From positions 3,968,001-4,032,000 of the forward strand of contig OY782765.1 in NCBI GenBank assembly GCA_963678275.1: 64,000 bases of DNA. The letters run 5' to 3'. Source of the DNA: G963677445 sp963678275. Its GTDB lineage: Bacteria > Bacteroidota > Ignavibacteria > Ignavibacteriales > Melioribacteraceae. Made by a program: the position numbers and the translations under genes. Each line of letters begins with the position of its first letter. Within the stretch, counting starts at the first letter, position 1. Below, piece by piece: positions 35,294 through 43,040 of the stretch. The notes under the pieces are model-generated. The model ran no database searches. It was given only the letters and a program-made list of their open reading frames with translations, and was not told the origin of the DNA.

Positions 35294-36071
35294 TCCTTTC
35301 GGAAAAGGTAAACTTCGTTATTTCACAACCGGTCAGGTTGCGCGGCAGAACAACATCCATGCAAATACAGTGAGGATTTATGAAAACTGGGGCTATATCT
35401 CTCCTGTGCCCAGGGCAAAAAATGGTTACCGAAAATTTACTCTTTTGCATTCCGACCAGGTTAAACTTATCCGGCTGGTTATAAACTTTACATGGCTGAG
35501 CGGCAGAATAAGAAAACTGGCGCTGGGTGTAATTATTTCTTCCGCGAAAGGGGAACTGGAAAGGTCCTTATCTTTCGCTGATTCATTAAGGGAAAAGATT
35601 AAACTTGCCGTAGAAGAAGCTGAAAGGGCTCTTCTGGTCGTAGAACAATGGCAGAAAAATTTTTATTCTGACCGCAGCTTTAATCAGGGTTATTGTTCAG
35701 GTGGCGTAACTATACTTATTGATACAACAAAGGATACATTGCGGACGTGGGAGAGAAACGGTTTACTAAGAATCAACAGAACAATACCTGAAAAATACCG
35801 GATATATTTTCCGCATGATATTAACCGGTTAAAAGTTATCTCCGCTCTCCGAAAGGCAGGTTACAGCATTGTTTCTATCCGAAGAATGTTATTGAAGCTG
35901 GAAAACGATGCCGGCGCAGATATCAGGCGCTTAATAGACACACCTTCCCCCGATGAAGCTGAGGACCTGGTTTACGCCACTGACAGGTGGCTGAGCAAAG
36001 TGAAAAGCCTGGAGAGGCTATCTCCGGAGATTGTAAATCACGTTAAGTATATGATTGAGAATTACTGTTGA
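35280..36071 (+). CDS. MerR-type regulator with two HTH domains
   Basis: 263 residues. The first MerR domain spans about 15-85 (YFTTGQVARQNNIHANTVRIYENWGYISP), and a coiled stretch (90-130) follows. A second MerR-like domain spans about 141-210 (VTILIDTTKDTLRTWERNGLLRI, then DINRLKVISALRKAGYSIVSIRRML). Normal MerR proteins have one DNA-binding domain and dimerise through a coiled coil, so a covalent tandem could bind an operator as a monomer. The gene overlaps the acetyltransferase gene and may control it. Confidence 0.82.
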   Translation: MKELNPFGKGKLRYFTTGQVARQNNIHANTVRIYENWGYISPVPRAKNGYRKFTLLHSDQVKLIRLVINFTWLSGRIRKLALGVIISSAKGELERSLSFADSLREKIKLAVEEAERALLVVEQWQKNFYSDRSFNQGYCSGGVTILIDTTKDTLRTWERNGLLRINRTIPEKYRIYFPHDINRLKVISALRKAGYSIVSIRRMLLKLENDAGADIRRLIDTPSPDEAEDLVYATDRWLSKVKSLERLSPEIVNHVKYMIENYC

Positions 36072-36528
36072 ACTTGCCCGATTCCCGATCCGAAGCCAAT
36101 TGGAATTCACAGAAAAAATAACTTCCCGAAACAATTTCAGAATTCACCTGAGTTCGACATAAGGTTTTCATTAACATTATCTATGACACACGATTTGATT
36201 TTTGATTGCCGCGGCATGGTTCTGAGAATCCCAAAACGGTTATCTAACCGGTATGACATGACTTTGGAGAAAGAAAAAAGTGTCATACCTGCTGCCCCAC
36301 CCACTTCGGAGGAGGGGCTGTGCCTGCGTCGGGTATGGAGGAATTTGATCTGCTTTGAGATAAAAATAATCTGGAGAAAAATCAATATATTCCCCAAAAG
36401 ATGAAATACGTTCTGCCTTATAATATTATTACCCGGAAGTAAATAAAATAAGTTAACCTGCTAACCCTCCAATATAACACCAGCCCCTTATATTATCTGT
36501 CATCATTAAAATAAACCAGGGATAAAAA
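36072..36528. other. intergenic region, no convincing gene
   Basis: 457 bases. Around 36276-36342 a GC-rich segment (TGTCATACCTGC...CTTCGGAGG...GGGTATGG) looks like a degenerate palindromic repeat. An overlapping frame at 36183-36404 is not convincing. The ribosome site for the next gene (CAGGGA) is near 36518. Confidence 0.5.
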
Positions 36529-37713
36529 ATGGATATTGATTTCAAAAAGGTGTTAAGGAAGCATATTGATGTGATTACAAAAAAAATCAGGGAGCGCCCA
36601 ACCGGTTCAGAGGCCGATAAAAAGATGCTTGATTATATTTCCGGTGAATTTGAAGACTGCGGCCTTAAAACCACCCGGCAGGAATTCCCGCTGAATTACT
36701 GGCAGAAGAATAATTCCCGGCTGGTTTTTGAAAGGAGGGAGCTGCCTCATCATGTAAATACCTTCAGCAAATCATGCGATATCGAATCGGATATCGTCCC
36801 TGCCGGCGCTATCGGAGCGCTAGAAAAGGCAGGGATAAATGGCAAGACAGTCCTTTTATATGGTGAACTGACTCATACCCCCCTGCTGCCAAAAAACTTC
36901 AAATTTTATACTGACGAACGCTCAGCAAAAATTGTGTCAATACTGGAGGAAAAGAGACCGGCAGTCATCCTTACTTTATGTAACGATTTTGCACGGCAGG
37001 TGCCGATAATTGAAGATCGTGATTTCCTTTTCCCATCGATGACAATCTCGCCCGACACAGCTCTTGAATTGATGAAAAAGCGCGGAGAAAAAGTGAGAAT
37101 TGTAATTGATTCTGAATATACCGACGCCCAATCCGCTAATATCTCGGGGATGTTACAGGGGAAGTCTGATAAAAAGCTCTTGATAATGGCCCACTGCGAT
37201 TCTTATTATACTTCCCCCGGCGCGATGGATAATGGAACCGGAGTCGCGATGCTGATGCTGCTTGCGAGAGCTCTGGCAGGTGAAAAATTTGATACCGGCA
37301 TTGAGTTTCTGGCAATAAATGGCCATGAAAACGCGGGGCAGGGTTTCACACGTTACCTGGAGTTAAACCGGCATGCCTCTGAAAAAATCTCCTGTGTGGT
37401 AAATATTGATCTGCCCGGATGTTATCTGGCTGTGCCGGCGATATCCATTATGCAGTTCCCTGATGAAATAAAAGATAAATTATCCCGCATTGTAATCAAG
37501 AATGAAAATTTCATTGAAACCGGACCCTGGTATTATGGGGAACATTCGGCCTTGATGCAGCAAGGCATTCCCGCGATTGCAGCCACTTCCCAATGGTATC
37601 CTGAAATAACTCATCATTTCAGGGACAGCGGCCAATGGGTTGATGAAAAAATATTATTTGAATATCTGCCTCTTCTGAAGGAGATGATCGGAGTTATAAA
37701 CCGCGCTAAATAA
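36529..37713 (+). CDS. M28-family zinc peptidase (aminopeptidase)
   Basis: 394 residues without a signal peptide, so probably cytoplasmic. The two-zinc site is visible: His224 region in MAHCDSYYTSPGAMDNGTG (ligand His and bridging Asp), the general base region INGHENAGQGF with Glu, Asp in NIDLPG, and a late His in TSQWYPEITHHF. Residues about 85-190 form the protease-associated insertion. M28 enzymes release N-terminal amino acids from peptides. It stands alone, with a hairpin terminator just downstream. Confidence 0.86.
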   Translation: MDIDFKKVLRKHIDVITKKIRERPTGSEADKKMLDYISGEFEDCGLKTTRQEFPLNYWQKNNSRLVFERRELPHHVNTFSKSCDIESDIVPAGAIGALEKAGINGKTVLLYGELTHTPLLPKNFKFYTDERSAKIVSILEEKRPAVILTLCNDFARQVPIIEDRDFLFPSMTISPDTALELMKKRGEKVRIVIDSEYTDAQSANISGMLQGKSDKKLLIMAHCDSYYTSPGAMDNGTGVAMLMLLARALAGEKFDTGIEFLAINGHENAGQGFTRYLELNRHASEKISCVVNIDLPGCYLAVPAISIMQFPDEIKDKLSRIVIKNENFIETGPWYYGEHSALMQQGIPAIAATSQWYPEITHHFRDSGQWVDEKILFEYLPLLKEMIGVINRAK

Positions 37714-37729
37714 ATTTGTAATAATCGAA

Positions 37730-37752
37730 GGTCCCGTTAATTCAGCGGGACC
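37730..37752. terminator. bidirectional terminator hairpin
   Basis: Arms GGTCCCG (37730-37736) and CGGGACC (37746-37752) with a 9-base loop lie between the convergent M28 and secreted-protein genes, flanked by A/T-rich sequence. Confidence 0.7.
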
Positions 37753-37755
37753 AAT

Positions 37756-38190
37756 TTAATTCCCGGCCTGGTATAACACCAGATAGGATGTATAATAGTC
37801 GCTCGTATCGAGCCAGCCGATTATCTGTCCCATCTGCCAGACAGTGCTGCCGATACCCGCAATGGCATACTTAAAATTCCCCTCCGTACCGGCTTCCGAT
37901 TCCTGGTGGTAATCGTTGCCATTAGTATCCCGGAAAGTAAAATAGGGTGTGGAGCTGCAATCCTCGATTACAATGATGGCCCCATAAGCAACGCTGCCAT
38001 GAAACTGGAATTCACCCGTTGTGTGTCCGTAACCTGATTTGATATCACAGTAATTTTCATATAGTATCGTATAACCATCCTCTAACAATTGACTTCTTAA
38101 ACCAGCAGTAAACGACTTAAGCTCAAGCGACTGAGAATAAGAGAGAGACGCAACAAATATAAAACTGATAAATAGTATCATTTTTTTCAT
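37756..38190 (-). CDS. secreted protein of unknown function
   Basis: 144 residues from ATG 38190, where a typical signal peptide begins (MKKMILFISFIFVASLSYSQ). The mature 124 residues are rich in Tyr, Gly and Ser, with two Cys (CDIKSGYGH and EDCSSTP) that could form a disulphide. It is predicted to be all-beta. I recognise no family. A bidirectional terminator lies at its 3' end, and the repeat island begins upstream of it. Confidence 0.6.
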   Translation of the reverse strand: MKKMILFISFIFVASLSYSQSLELKSFTAGLRSQLLEDGYTILYENYCDIKSGYGHTTGEFQFHGSVAYGAIIVIEDCSSTPYFTFRDTNGNDYHQESEAGTEGNFKYAIAGIGSTVWQMGQIIGWLDTSDYYTSYLVLYQAGN

Positions 38191-38477
38191 AATCCGCAGC
38201 TCCCGGAACAATTATTATTAGTTCGAGCTTAAGATACGGCTTCTTTTGATTAATTGCCGGAAATATTCAGGAAAAGGGCAGAGGGTGTAATGTTAACCTG
38301 TGAATCCTGGTTCTGAGAGCCAGAAAAAATTTTGTATTTCAAATTTTTTGATATATGTTCTACAGGTGTGAGAGACTTGCCTTTATTAACGTGAGCTAAA
38401 TTTGACAATTCCTTAAAAATATTGAGCGCGCTCAGAACTTGTTACGGCACGTTTCCCGAACTCAATAGCGATTTAAA
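38191..38477. other. intergenic, edge of the repeat island
   Basis: No gene and no clear repeat. It begins the 1.97-kb gene-free stretch that ends at 40163. Confidence 0.5.
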
Positions 38478-38656
38478 AATCCCGAAGGGATGACAGGATT
38501 ATAGAAATTGAATCAATCAACAATATTATCCAACCCTGAAAGGGTGAAATAATAACAGGTCAGACATGTTGTAATTGATAGGATATATGTCACCCCTGCG
38601 GGGTTTTTTATATGGTTCATTTTTCCATTCTACAATCATTTCATCCCTTCGGGATT
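38478..38656. repeat. nested inverted-repeat element (AATCCCGAAGGGATGA arms)
   Basis: The outer arms AATCCCGAAGGGATGA (from 38478) and TCATCCCTTCGGGATT (38641-38656) are perfect complements, and the similarity continues inward for about 14 bases. An inner pair, ACCCTGAAAGGGTG and CACCCCTGCGGGGT, is also inverted. Each arm is itself palindromic. It looks like a non-autonomous palindromic element. Confidence 0.65.
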
Positions 38657-38867
38657 AAAAAAATACAAATGGACATTTTTGATAAATTCAAGAAAAGACG
38701 GCCTCAATAAGCGCCGTTTATAACAGAGTGGATTCCGGTCCGCCTGCTTTTGAAAAGAATCCAGGCCGAAATATAACAGATGGTGAAACACTTTTGAATT
38801 ATGTTGAGATGTTTCTGTTTTTGCCCGATCAACCAAATTCAGGTTTGTTCAAAATATTGGAATTCTT

Positions 38868-39028
38868 TCCCTTTAAGGCGTTTTCCATAGGCTCTGCCTG
38901 AGGGAAATTCAGGCGCTTATCACCACACTAAGCCCAACATGTTGAGGATAATCCGGAGAGAAAAATTTGTCAAAAAGCCCGCTAATAACATGTTGCCGAT
39001 AGACAGGCCGCTATTCGAAATCTATAAA
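38868..39028 (+). repeat. island repeat, copy 1 (about 160 bp)
   Basis: It shares with copies 2 and 3 the blocks TTTTCC, CTCTGCCTG, CTTATCACCACACTAA, CAACATGTTGAGGATAATCC, AAATTTGTCAA, AAGCCCG and AACATGTTGC. Two ACATGTT palindromes lie about 50 bases apart in each full copy. Confidence 0.8.
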
Positions 39029-39060
39029 CCGCTGATCCAAAATTTCAATATTATACTAAC

Positions 39061-39111
39061 CGCCCCCACGGGGAATTCCCTGCGTGAACACCCCGTGGCT
39101 ATTAGGTTTAA
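39061..39111. repeat. short GC inverted repeat (CCCCACGGGG / CCCCGTGG)
   Basis: CCCCCACGGGGAATTCCC and the later CACCCCGTGGC form overlapping palindromes directly before island repeat copy 2. Confidence 0.5.
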
Positions 39112-39270
39112 CCCCCTTCGGGGGATTTTCCTAAGCTTTGCCTGGGGAAAATTTAGATTCTTATCACCACACTAACGCCAACATGTTGAGGATAATCCGG
39201 GGAGTAAAATTTGTCAATAAGCCCGGTAACAACATGTTGCAGATAATCAGACCGCGATTCAAAATCCATA
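39112..39270 (+). repeat. island repeat, copy 2 (about 160 bp)
   Basis: Full-length copy in the same orientation. The start CCCCTTCGGGGG corresponds to CCCCGATAGGGC in copies 3 and 4. The most conserved core is CACCACACTAACGCCAACAT onward through the second AACATGTTGC. Confidence 0.8.
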
Positions 39271-39318
39271 AGCTGATGGAGTCAGAAAAAGAAAAGTTAT
39301 CGATTAGCTCAAGGATAG

Positions 39319-39479
39319 TCCTCCCCCGTCTTCAAAGAAAAACACTTTGAATCCACCCCCTTGCCAGGAGCATCCCTCTGGGGCCGAAGGGGGATATTTA
39401 TCGACAAATCCAAGTAATCAGAATGTCCCCCGCCGGAGGGGGTGGCAATGAAGCGCTCTTCTTCATTGACGGGGGAGGA
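39319..39479. repeat. hairpin element with TCCTCCCCCGTC ends
   Basis: TCCTCCCCCGTC (39319-39330) is the exact reverse complement of GACGGGGGAGGA (39468-39479). Inner GC blocks (CCACCCCCT and GGAGGGGGTGG) are also complementary, so the 161-bp unit could fold as a long interrupted stem. Confidence 0.6.
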
Positions 39480-39588
39480 CACACCTCGAGTAACTACGAA
39501 ACTTATACCAGGCATTAAACTTTCTACTTGTTGATAAATTTCTTACCAATTTGCGTAGAGTTTAACTTCTTATTGAATAAATAGTTTT

Positions 39589-39748
39589 CCCCGATAGGGC
39601 GTTTTCCTCAGCTTTGCCTGGGGAAAATTTAGGTTCTTATCACCACACTAACGCCAACATGTTGAGGATAATCCAGGTAGCAAAATTTGTCAATAAGCCC
39701 GCAAATAACATGTTGCCGATAGCCAGGTCGCTATTTTTAATCCATAAA
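39589..39748 (+). repeat. island repeat, copy 3 (about 160 bp)
   Basis: Full-length copy, closest to copy 2 through its first half. It begins CCCCGATAGGGCGTTTTCC and ends ATCCATAAAAT. Confidence 0.8.
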
Positions 39749-39793
39749 ATCGCCGAGCAAGAATAAAACTATTTAAATATCCCAGGTTGGAAA

Positions 39794-39886
39794 AACAACT
39801 CACCCCCCGGCCCCCTCTCTTGAAAAAAAGAGGGGGAGTCTTAAAGTCCCTCTCTTCCTAAGAGAGGGATTTAGGGTGAGTTTGTT
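39794..39886. repeat. CTCACCC hairpin element A
   Basis: The outer ends ACTCACCC and GGGTGAGT are complementary. Inside lies the perfect hairpin CCCTCTCTT-CCT-AAGAGAGGG (39848-39868) and a second CCCCCTCT/AGAGGGGG stem. Related units are at 41271-41409 and 59011-59069. Confidence 0.6.
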
Positions 39887-39957
39887 ACATGTCTCGAAAT
39901 ATTTTAAAAATTTAACTATTTTTTGCAGAATTTGATTACTTACGAAATAAATCTCTT

Positions 39958-40041
39958 CCCCGATAGGGCGTTTTCCTCAGCTTTGCCTGGGGGAAATTTA
40001 GGCTCTTACCACCACCTGTTGTGGATAATCCGGAGAACAAA
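39958..40041 (+). repeat. island repeat, copy 4 (truncated)
   Basis: It begins like copy 3 (CCCCGATAGGGCGTTTTCCTCA) but lacks about 20 bases of the middle, including the first ACATGTT palindrome, and stops after GGATAATCCGGAGAACAAAAT. The second half of the unit is absent. Confidence 0.75.
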
Positions 40042-40163
40042 ATAAACAGCTTGATTTTTATAGTGTTTCTTATTTTTCCGTGAAAATCTTCGCTGAGGTA
40101 TTTTAAACTAAAATGTTGTATATTTATTTCATACATCATTAGAAAATAATTCCCGGAGATATC

Positions 40164-40532
40164 ATGAAAATCAAAAAACCGGTTTCCTTTATTCTTGGTA
40201 TTATTCTTATTTTGTTTGGCCTTTTTCTTATTGTCGCGACCGGAAAATTCACCGGTTTGTTACCTGCGATCATAGGGAGCTCCCTCATTTATATCGGACT
40301 GAAGCCGGGTAGAAATTCCACACTTATTTTCGGTCATCTCTTGGTTGTGACAGGCTGCATCCTTATAACCTGGGGAATCTATTTGCTGCCTCACAGCAAA
40401 CCAATCATTGAGCATATCTTTTTCAGACCCTTATTCTGGGGATTATTTTCAATCTTTGGTGGAATCTGCGCTATATTTCATGGTTTCTGCCGCTGCATTC
40501 AAAGGGTGGAAAATCTGAATTCTCCGGATTAA
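40164..40532 (+). CDS. small membrane protein, unknown function
   Basis: 122 residues. Four hydrophobic helices (about 7-27, 31-46, 52-74, 88-108) are joined by short Gly-rich turns, with a Cys-containing end (FHGFCRCIQR). CCGGAG precedes the ATG. It resembles small uncharacterised integral proteins with paired helical hairpins and has no transport motif. The MarR gene follows 75 bases later with its own promoter. The position of the operators suggests the membrane protein is not controlled by them. Confidence 0.65.
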   Translation: MKIKKPVSFILGIILILFGLFLIVATGKFTGLLPAIIGSSLIYIGLKPGRNSTLIFGHLLVVTGCILITWGIYLLPHSKPIIEHIFFRPLFWGLFSIFGGICAIFHGFCRCIQRVENLNSPD

Positions 40533-40548
40533 AAAAACACAATATTAC

Positions 40549-40590
40549 TTGACTGGTTAAGTAATAATTGCTAAATTGTTAACCAGTTAA
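40549..40590 (+). promoter_or_regulatory. promoter with two MarR-type operator dyads
   Basis: TTGACT (40549-40554) and TAAATT (40572-40577) are spaced by 17 bases. TTGACTGGTTAA at 40549-40560 covers the -35 box. TTAACCAGTTAA at 40579-40590 follows the -10 box. Both fit TTRAC-NN-GTTAA and their centres are 30 bp apart, about three helical turns. Confidence 0.65.
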
Positions 40591-40607
40591 GTAATATTGT
40601 GGTGTCC

Positions 40608-41093
40608 ATGAAAAATGATTTTTTGAAAGAACTTGGTTACCTGGGAGTTACCGCCAGGCTTAAAAGATTAAGCGACTCCCTTTCCGCCGGCATAAAGGAA
40701 TTATATAAAGATAATGAGGTGGATATTGAACCGGGCTGGCACCTCGTTTTTCTGTTTCTTAAGGAAAGAGAAAACTGTTCCATGGTTGAAATTGCCGGGG
40801 CGCTTAAACTTTCACAGCCCGCCCTTACCAAAATGGTCAACAGAATGATCAGGACAGGGTATCTTGAAGTTATTCAGTGTGAAGCCGATAAAAGAAAAAA
40901 AATTCTCAAACTCACTCCCCTCGCGAAAGAAAAATTCCCCCTGTTTGAAAAGATATGGAAGTCAGGCATGAATTCCGTTAAAGAGATTCTCATCGGTAAT
41001 GATAATTTTTTCCGGTGCCTTGAAAAATTTGAAGATAATACCAGGGAAAAAAGCTTTAATGAGCGGGCTGGGGAATATATGAATAATGATTAA
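40608..41093 (+). CDS. MarR-family transcriptional regulator
   Basis: 161 residues from ATG 40608 (an in-frame GTG nine bases upstream is less likely). The winged helix covers about 45-115: SMVEIAGALKLSQPALTKMVNRMIRTGYLEVIQCEADKRKKILKLT, with the conserved D-x-R-(K)-x wing. It should bind as a dimer to the two dyads that overlap its own promoter, i.e. autorepression relieved by a small ligand. No obvious efflux or degradation gene lies next to it, so the regulon is elsewhere or is itself. Confidence 0.9.
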   Translation: MKNDFLKELGYLGVTARLKRLSDSLSAGIKELYKDNEVDIEPGWHLVFLFLKERENCSMVEIAGALKLSQPALTKMVNRMIRTGYLEVIQCEADKRKKILKLTPLAKEKFPLFEKIWKSGMNSVKEILIGNDNFFRCLEKFEDNTREKSFNERAGEYMNND

Positions 41094-41535
41094 ATAACCC
41101 GGTCTCGGGCTATTCATACTCGTTGGCGGTAATGGCGTTAAGATAGTGAAACGAAAAGAATATTGAGCGTCTATAATTATCCACTAACATCAATATGTCC
41201 TGTGGAATATTTTTCGATTAATAATTAAATAGAATGATAGCATTAGTTGACTAACTAATTGTTATTAAAGCCTTTACGACCTCACCCCAACCCCTCTTAC
41301 GCCACGGCGCACTTAAAAGCCTTATCAAGAAGAGGGGCTTTAAAAATCCATCCCCTTACTAAGGGGAGGGATTTTCCCATTGGGATGCCTCTGGCAAGGG
41401 TGGGGTCTGAATACGAGAGAAAACTAAAAATACGCTATTTATACTCTATCTTAGCGCCATTATCGTTGGCAGGGGAAGAGTAAATATATTATCTATTTTA
41501 TCACGGGTTACAAAACATGAAAAACAGGAACTAAT
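41094..41535. other. intergenic region holding a CTCACCCC hairpin element
   Basis: 442 bases without a gene. The central part is the repeat at 41271-41409. The start of the next gene has a weak ribosome site (CAGGAAC). Confidence 0.55.
41271..41409. repeat. CTCACCC hairpin element B
   Basis: CTCACCCCAACCCCTCTT at the left and AGAAGAGGGGCTT, then TCCCCTTACTAAGGGGA, and finally GGGTGGGGTC at the right give several complementary pairs. It is related to 39794-39886 and 59011-59069. Confidence 0.55.
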
Positions 41536-42444
41536 ATGGTTAAGATTGGAAACACACCGCTGATCAGACTTGAAAAAATAACCGGTAAAAACTGCGCGGA
41601 TATTTATGTGAAATTTGAAGGAGCAAATCCCACCGGCAGCATGAAAGACAGAATGGCCCTCTCAATGATTGAAGGAGCTGAAAGAAGGGGAGAGCTTAAA
41701 CCGGGTTATAAAGTTGTGGAATATACCGGCGGAAGCACCGGCAGTTCGCTCGCGATGATATGCGCCATGAAAGGTTACCAGGCGCGTTTTATTTCTTCAA
41801 ACGCTTTTTCGGAAGAGAAGATACGGACGATGAGAGCGTTCGGCGCGGAAGTGGAGATAATTCACGCTCGGGATGGAAAACTCACAGCGGAGATAATCAA
41901 TAAAATGATCCAACGCGCTAAAGAGCTGATAAATGAACCAAAAACGTTCTGGCCGGACCAGATCAATAATTTCGATAACAAGCTGGGTTATCATAATATG
42001 GCAGGTGAAATACTAAATGAGCTTGATGATATCGATGAGTTTGTTTCTGTTGTCGGCACAGGAGGCTGTTTTTCAGGCAATGTGGAGATACTGAAAGAGG
42101 TTAATCCCGGTATGAAAGCTGTTGCCTGCGAACCATATTATGTGAGGAATATTTCGGGAGGCGACACAAGCGGAAAACATCGCCTTGAGGGAATTGGTCT
42201 CTCTTTTCTCCCGCAAATATTCAGGAACGACCTTGTTGATGAGATAATACCGGTAAAAGATGAAGAGGCGTTTTTTATGGCGAGAGAACTGGCGCGAAAA
42301 GAAGGCATTTTCGGGGGAATTACCTCGGGCGCCAATCTATGGGCCGCACTGCAACGAGCCAAAAAAATCGGCCCCGGCAAAAAAATTGTCACCGTGATTA
42401 TCGACTCCGGATTAAAATATCTCAATGAGGATCTGTATAAATAA
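41536..42444 (+). CDS. cysteine synthase-like PLP-dependent enzyme
   Basis: 302 residues of fold-type II. The PLP Lys is in NPTGSMKDRM (about residue 42). The substrate loop is GGSTGSSLA (about 66-74), the phosphate-binding loop is VGTGGCFSG (about 172-180), and GITSGANLWAA (about 261-271) matches the region before the pyridine-contacting Ser. The usual product is L-cysteine from O-acetylserine and sulphide. The S-M-K-D in place of S-V-K-D and short length leave room for related synthases (for example cystathionine-type). It stands alone. Confidence 0.85.
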   Translation: MVKIGNTPLIRLEKITGKNCADIYVKFEGANPTGSMKDRMALSMIEGAERRGELKPGYKVVEYTGGSTGSSLAMICAMKGYQARFISSNAFSEEKIRTMRAFGAEVEIIHARDGKLTAEIINKMIQRAKELINEPKTFWPDQINNFDNKLGYHNMAGEILNELDDIDEFVSVVGTGGCFSGNVEILKEVNPGMKAVACEPYYVRNISGGDTSGKHRLEGIGLSFLPQIFRNDLVDEIIPVKDEEAFFMARELARKEGIFGGITSGANLWAALQRAKKIGPGKKIVTVIIDSGLKYLNEDLYK

Positions 42445-42763
42445 TCTCAGCCCGCGTCAATATATTTCCGTGGTATTTGAATGTTTTTTCCCACAAATGA
42501 TGCGTTATAAATTTAAAATTCTATTGATCTTGGTTTACCAGGGATGTCTTAAGGTATTTGATTATCCGGGGTGGTTTGTGAATCCTCTACAAGATTCTTT
42601 TTATTGTATTTGCCTTGTAGAGGCAGTAATTAGTGCGGAACGTCCCAATGGGGTAGAATATAATAGACAACCTGGGAAACATCTCTGTAGAAGATGTATA
42701 AAAAGGCGTTCAAATTCTATCATTTTTGAAAATAATACAATGTCAATGTATTGGTTCAGAACA
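42445..42763. other. intergenic, probable deletion scar with a hairpin
   Basis: Contains the perfect hairpin at 42584-42623. The frame 42425-42850 on the + strand has no ribosome site. This stretch and the tail of the truncated hsdM probably mark where the rest of hsdM and hsdS were lost. Confidence 0.45.
42584..42623. repeat. 10-bp perfect hairpin
   Basis: CCTCTACAAG (42584-42593) and CTTGTAGAGG (42614-42623) with a T-rich 20-base loop. The role is unknown; it is not followed by a T-tract. Confidence 0.5.
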
Positions 42764-43039
42764 CTATTCGATACGATAAAGAAAGACCTGCCTAAGTTGT
42801 TTCCTTATCGAATTATCCCGCGATTTTATTCTCCAAATGAACCCCTGTAAGTTATTGTTTTTTATAACCGAAATCAGGAGTTCTGAAGTTAGAGCATTAT
42901 AAAGCATTTTACTGTCATCCATGAACTTGTATATCATTCCGATTGTAATCTGTTCAATCTGGGCTTTTGGGTCGGGCAGTTTCCCTACGAGTATATCGCG
43001 GCAGTCATCTATTCGTTTTTTTGTGACAGTATCCAGCAT
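42764..43039 (-). pseudogene. hsdM: truncated type I methyltransferase subunit (hsdM N-terminus)
   Basis: 91 residues. The first 43 or so (MLDTVTKKRIDDCRDILVGK, then PDPKAQIEQITIGMIYKFMDD) match the start of HsdM/N6-adenine methyltransferases. After KFMDDS the similarity stops and the frame continues through unrelated sequence to a stop. The S-adenosylmethionine and NPPY motifs are absent, so no methylation can occur. It starts one base after the stop of the upstream DUF4062 gene, so it was the third gene of the operon. It is probably the product of a deletion that removed most of hsdM and any hsdS. Confidence 0.75.
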
Positions 43040-43040
43040 A

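Noticed and set aside
36183..36404. 73-residue ORF upstream of the M28 gene
   Set aside because: It covers a degenerate GC palindrome, has no ribosome site and an equally long frame exists on the other strand.
38939..39350. ORFs MLRIIRREKF... and MPGENLDSYHHTN... in the repeat island
   Set aside because: They are the translated island repeat. Differences between copies fall on all codon positions and no ribosome site is present, so protein coding is unlikely.
39309..39515. 68-residue minus-strand ORF in the island
   Set aside because: It is the translation of the GC hairpin element at 39319-39479.
38868..40041. CRISPR array
   Set aside because: The repeats are about 160 bp and the gaps are irregular (start-to-start about 244, 477 and 369 bases). 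No cas gene is present.
42425..42850. 141-residue + strand ORF after the CysK-like gene
   Set aside because: No ribosome site; it crosses the 10-bp hairpin and the opposite strand carries the hsdM start, which has clear homology.
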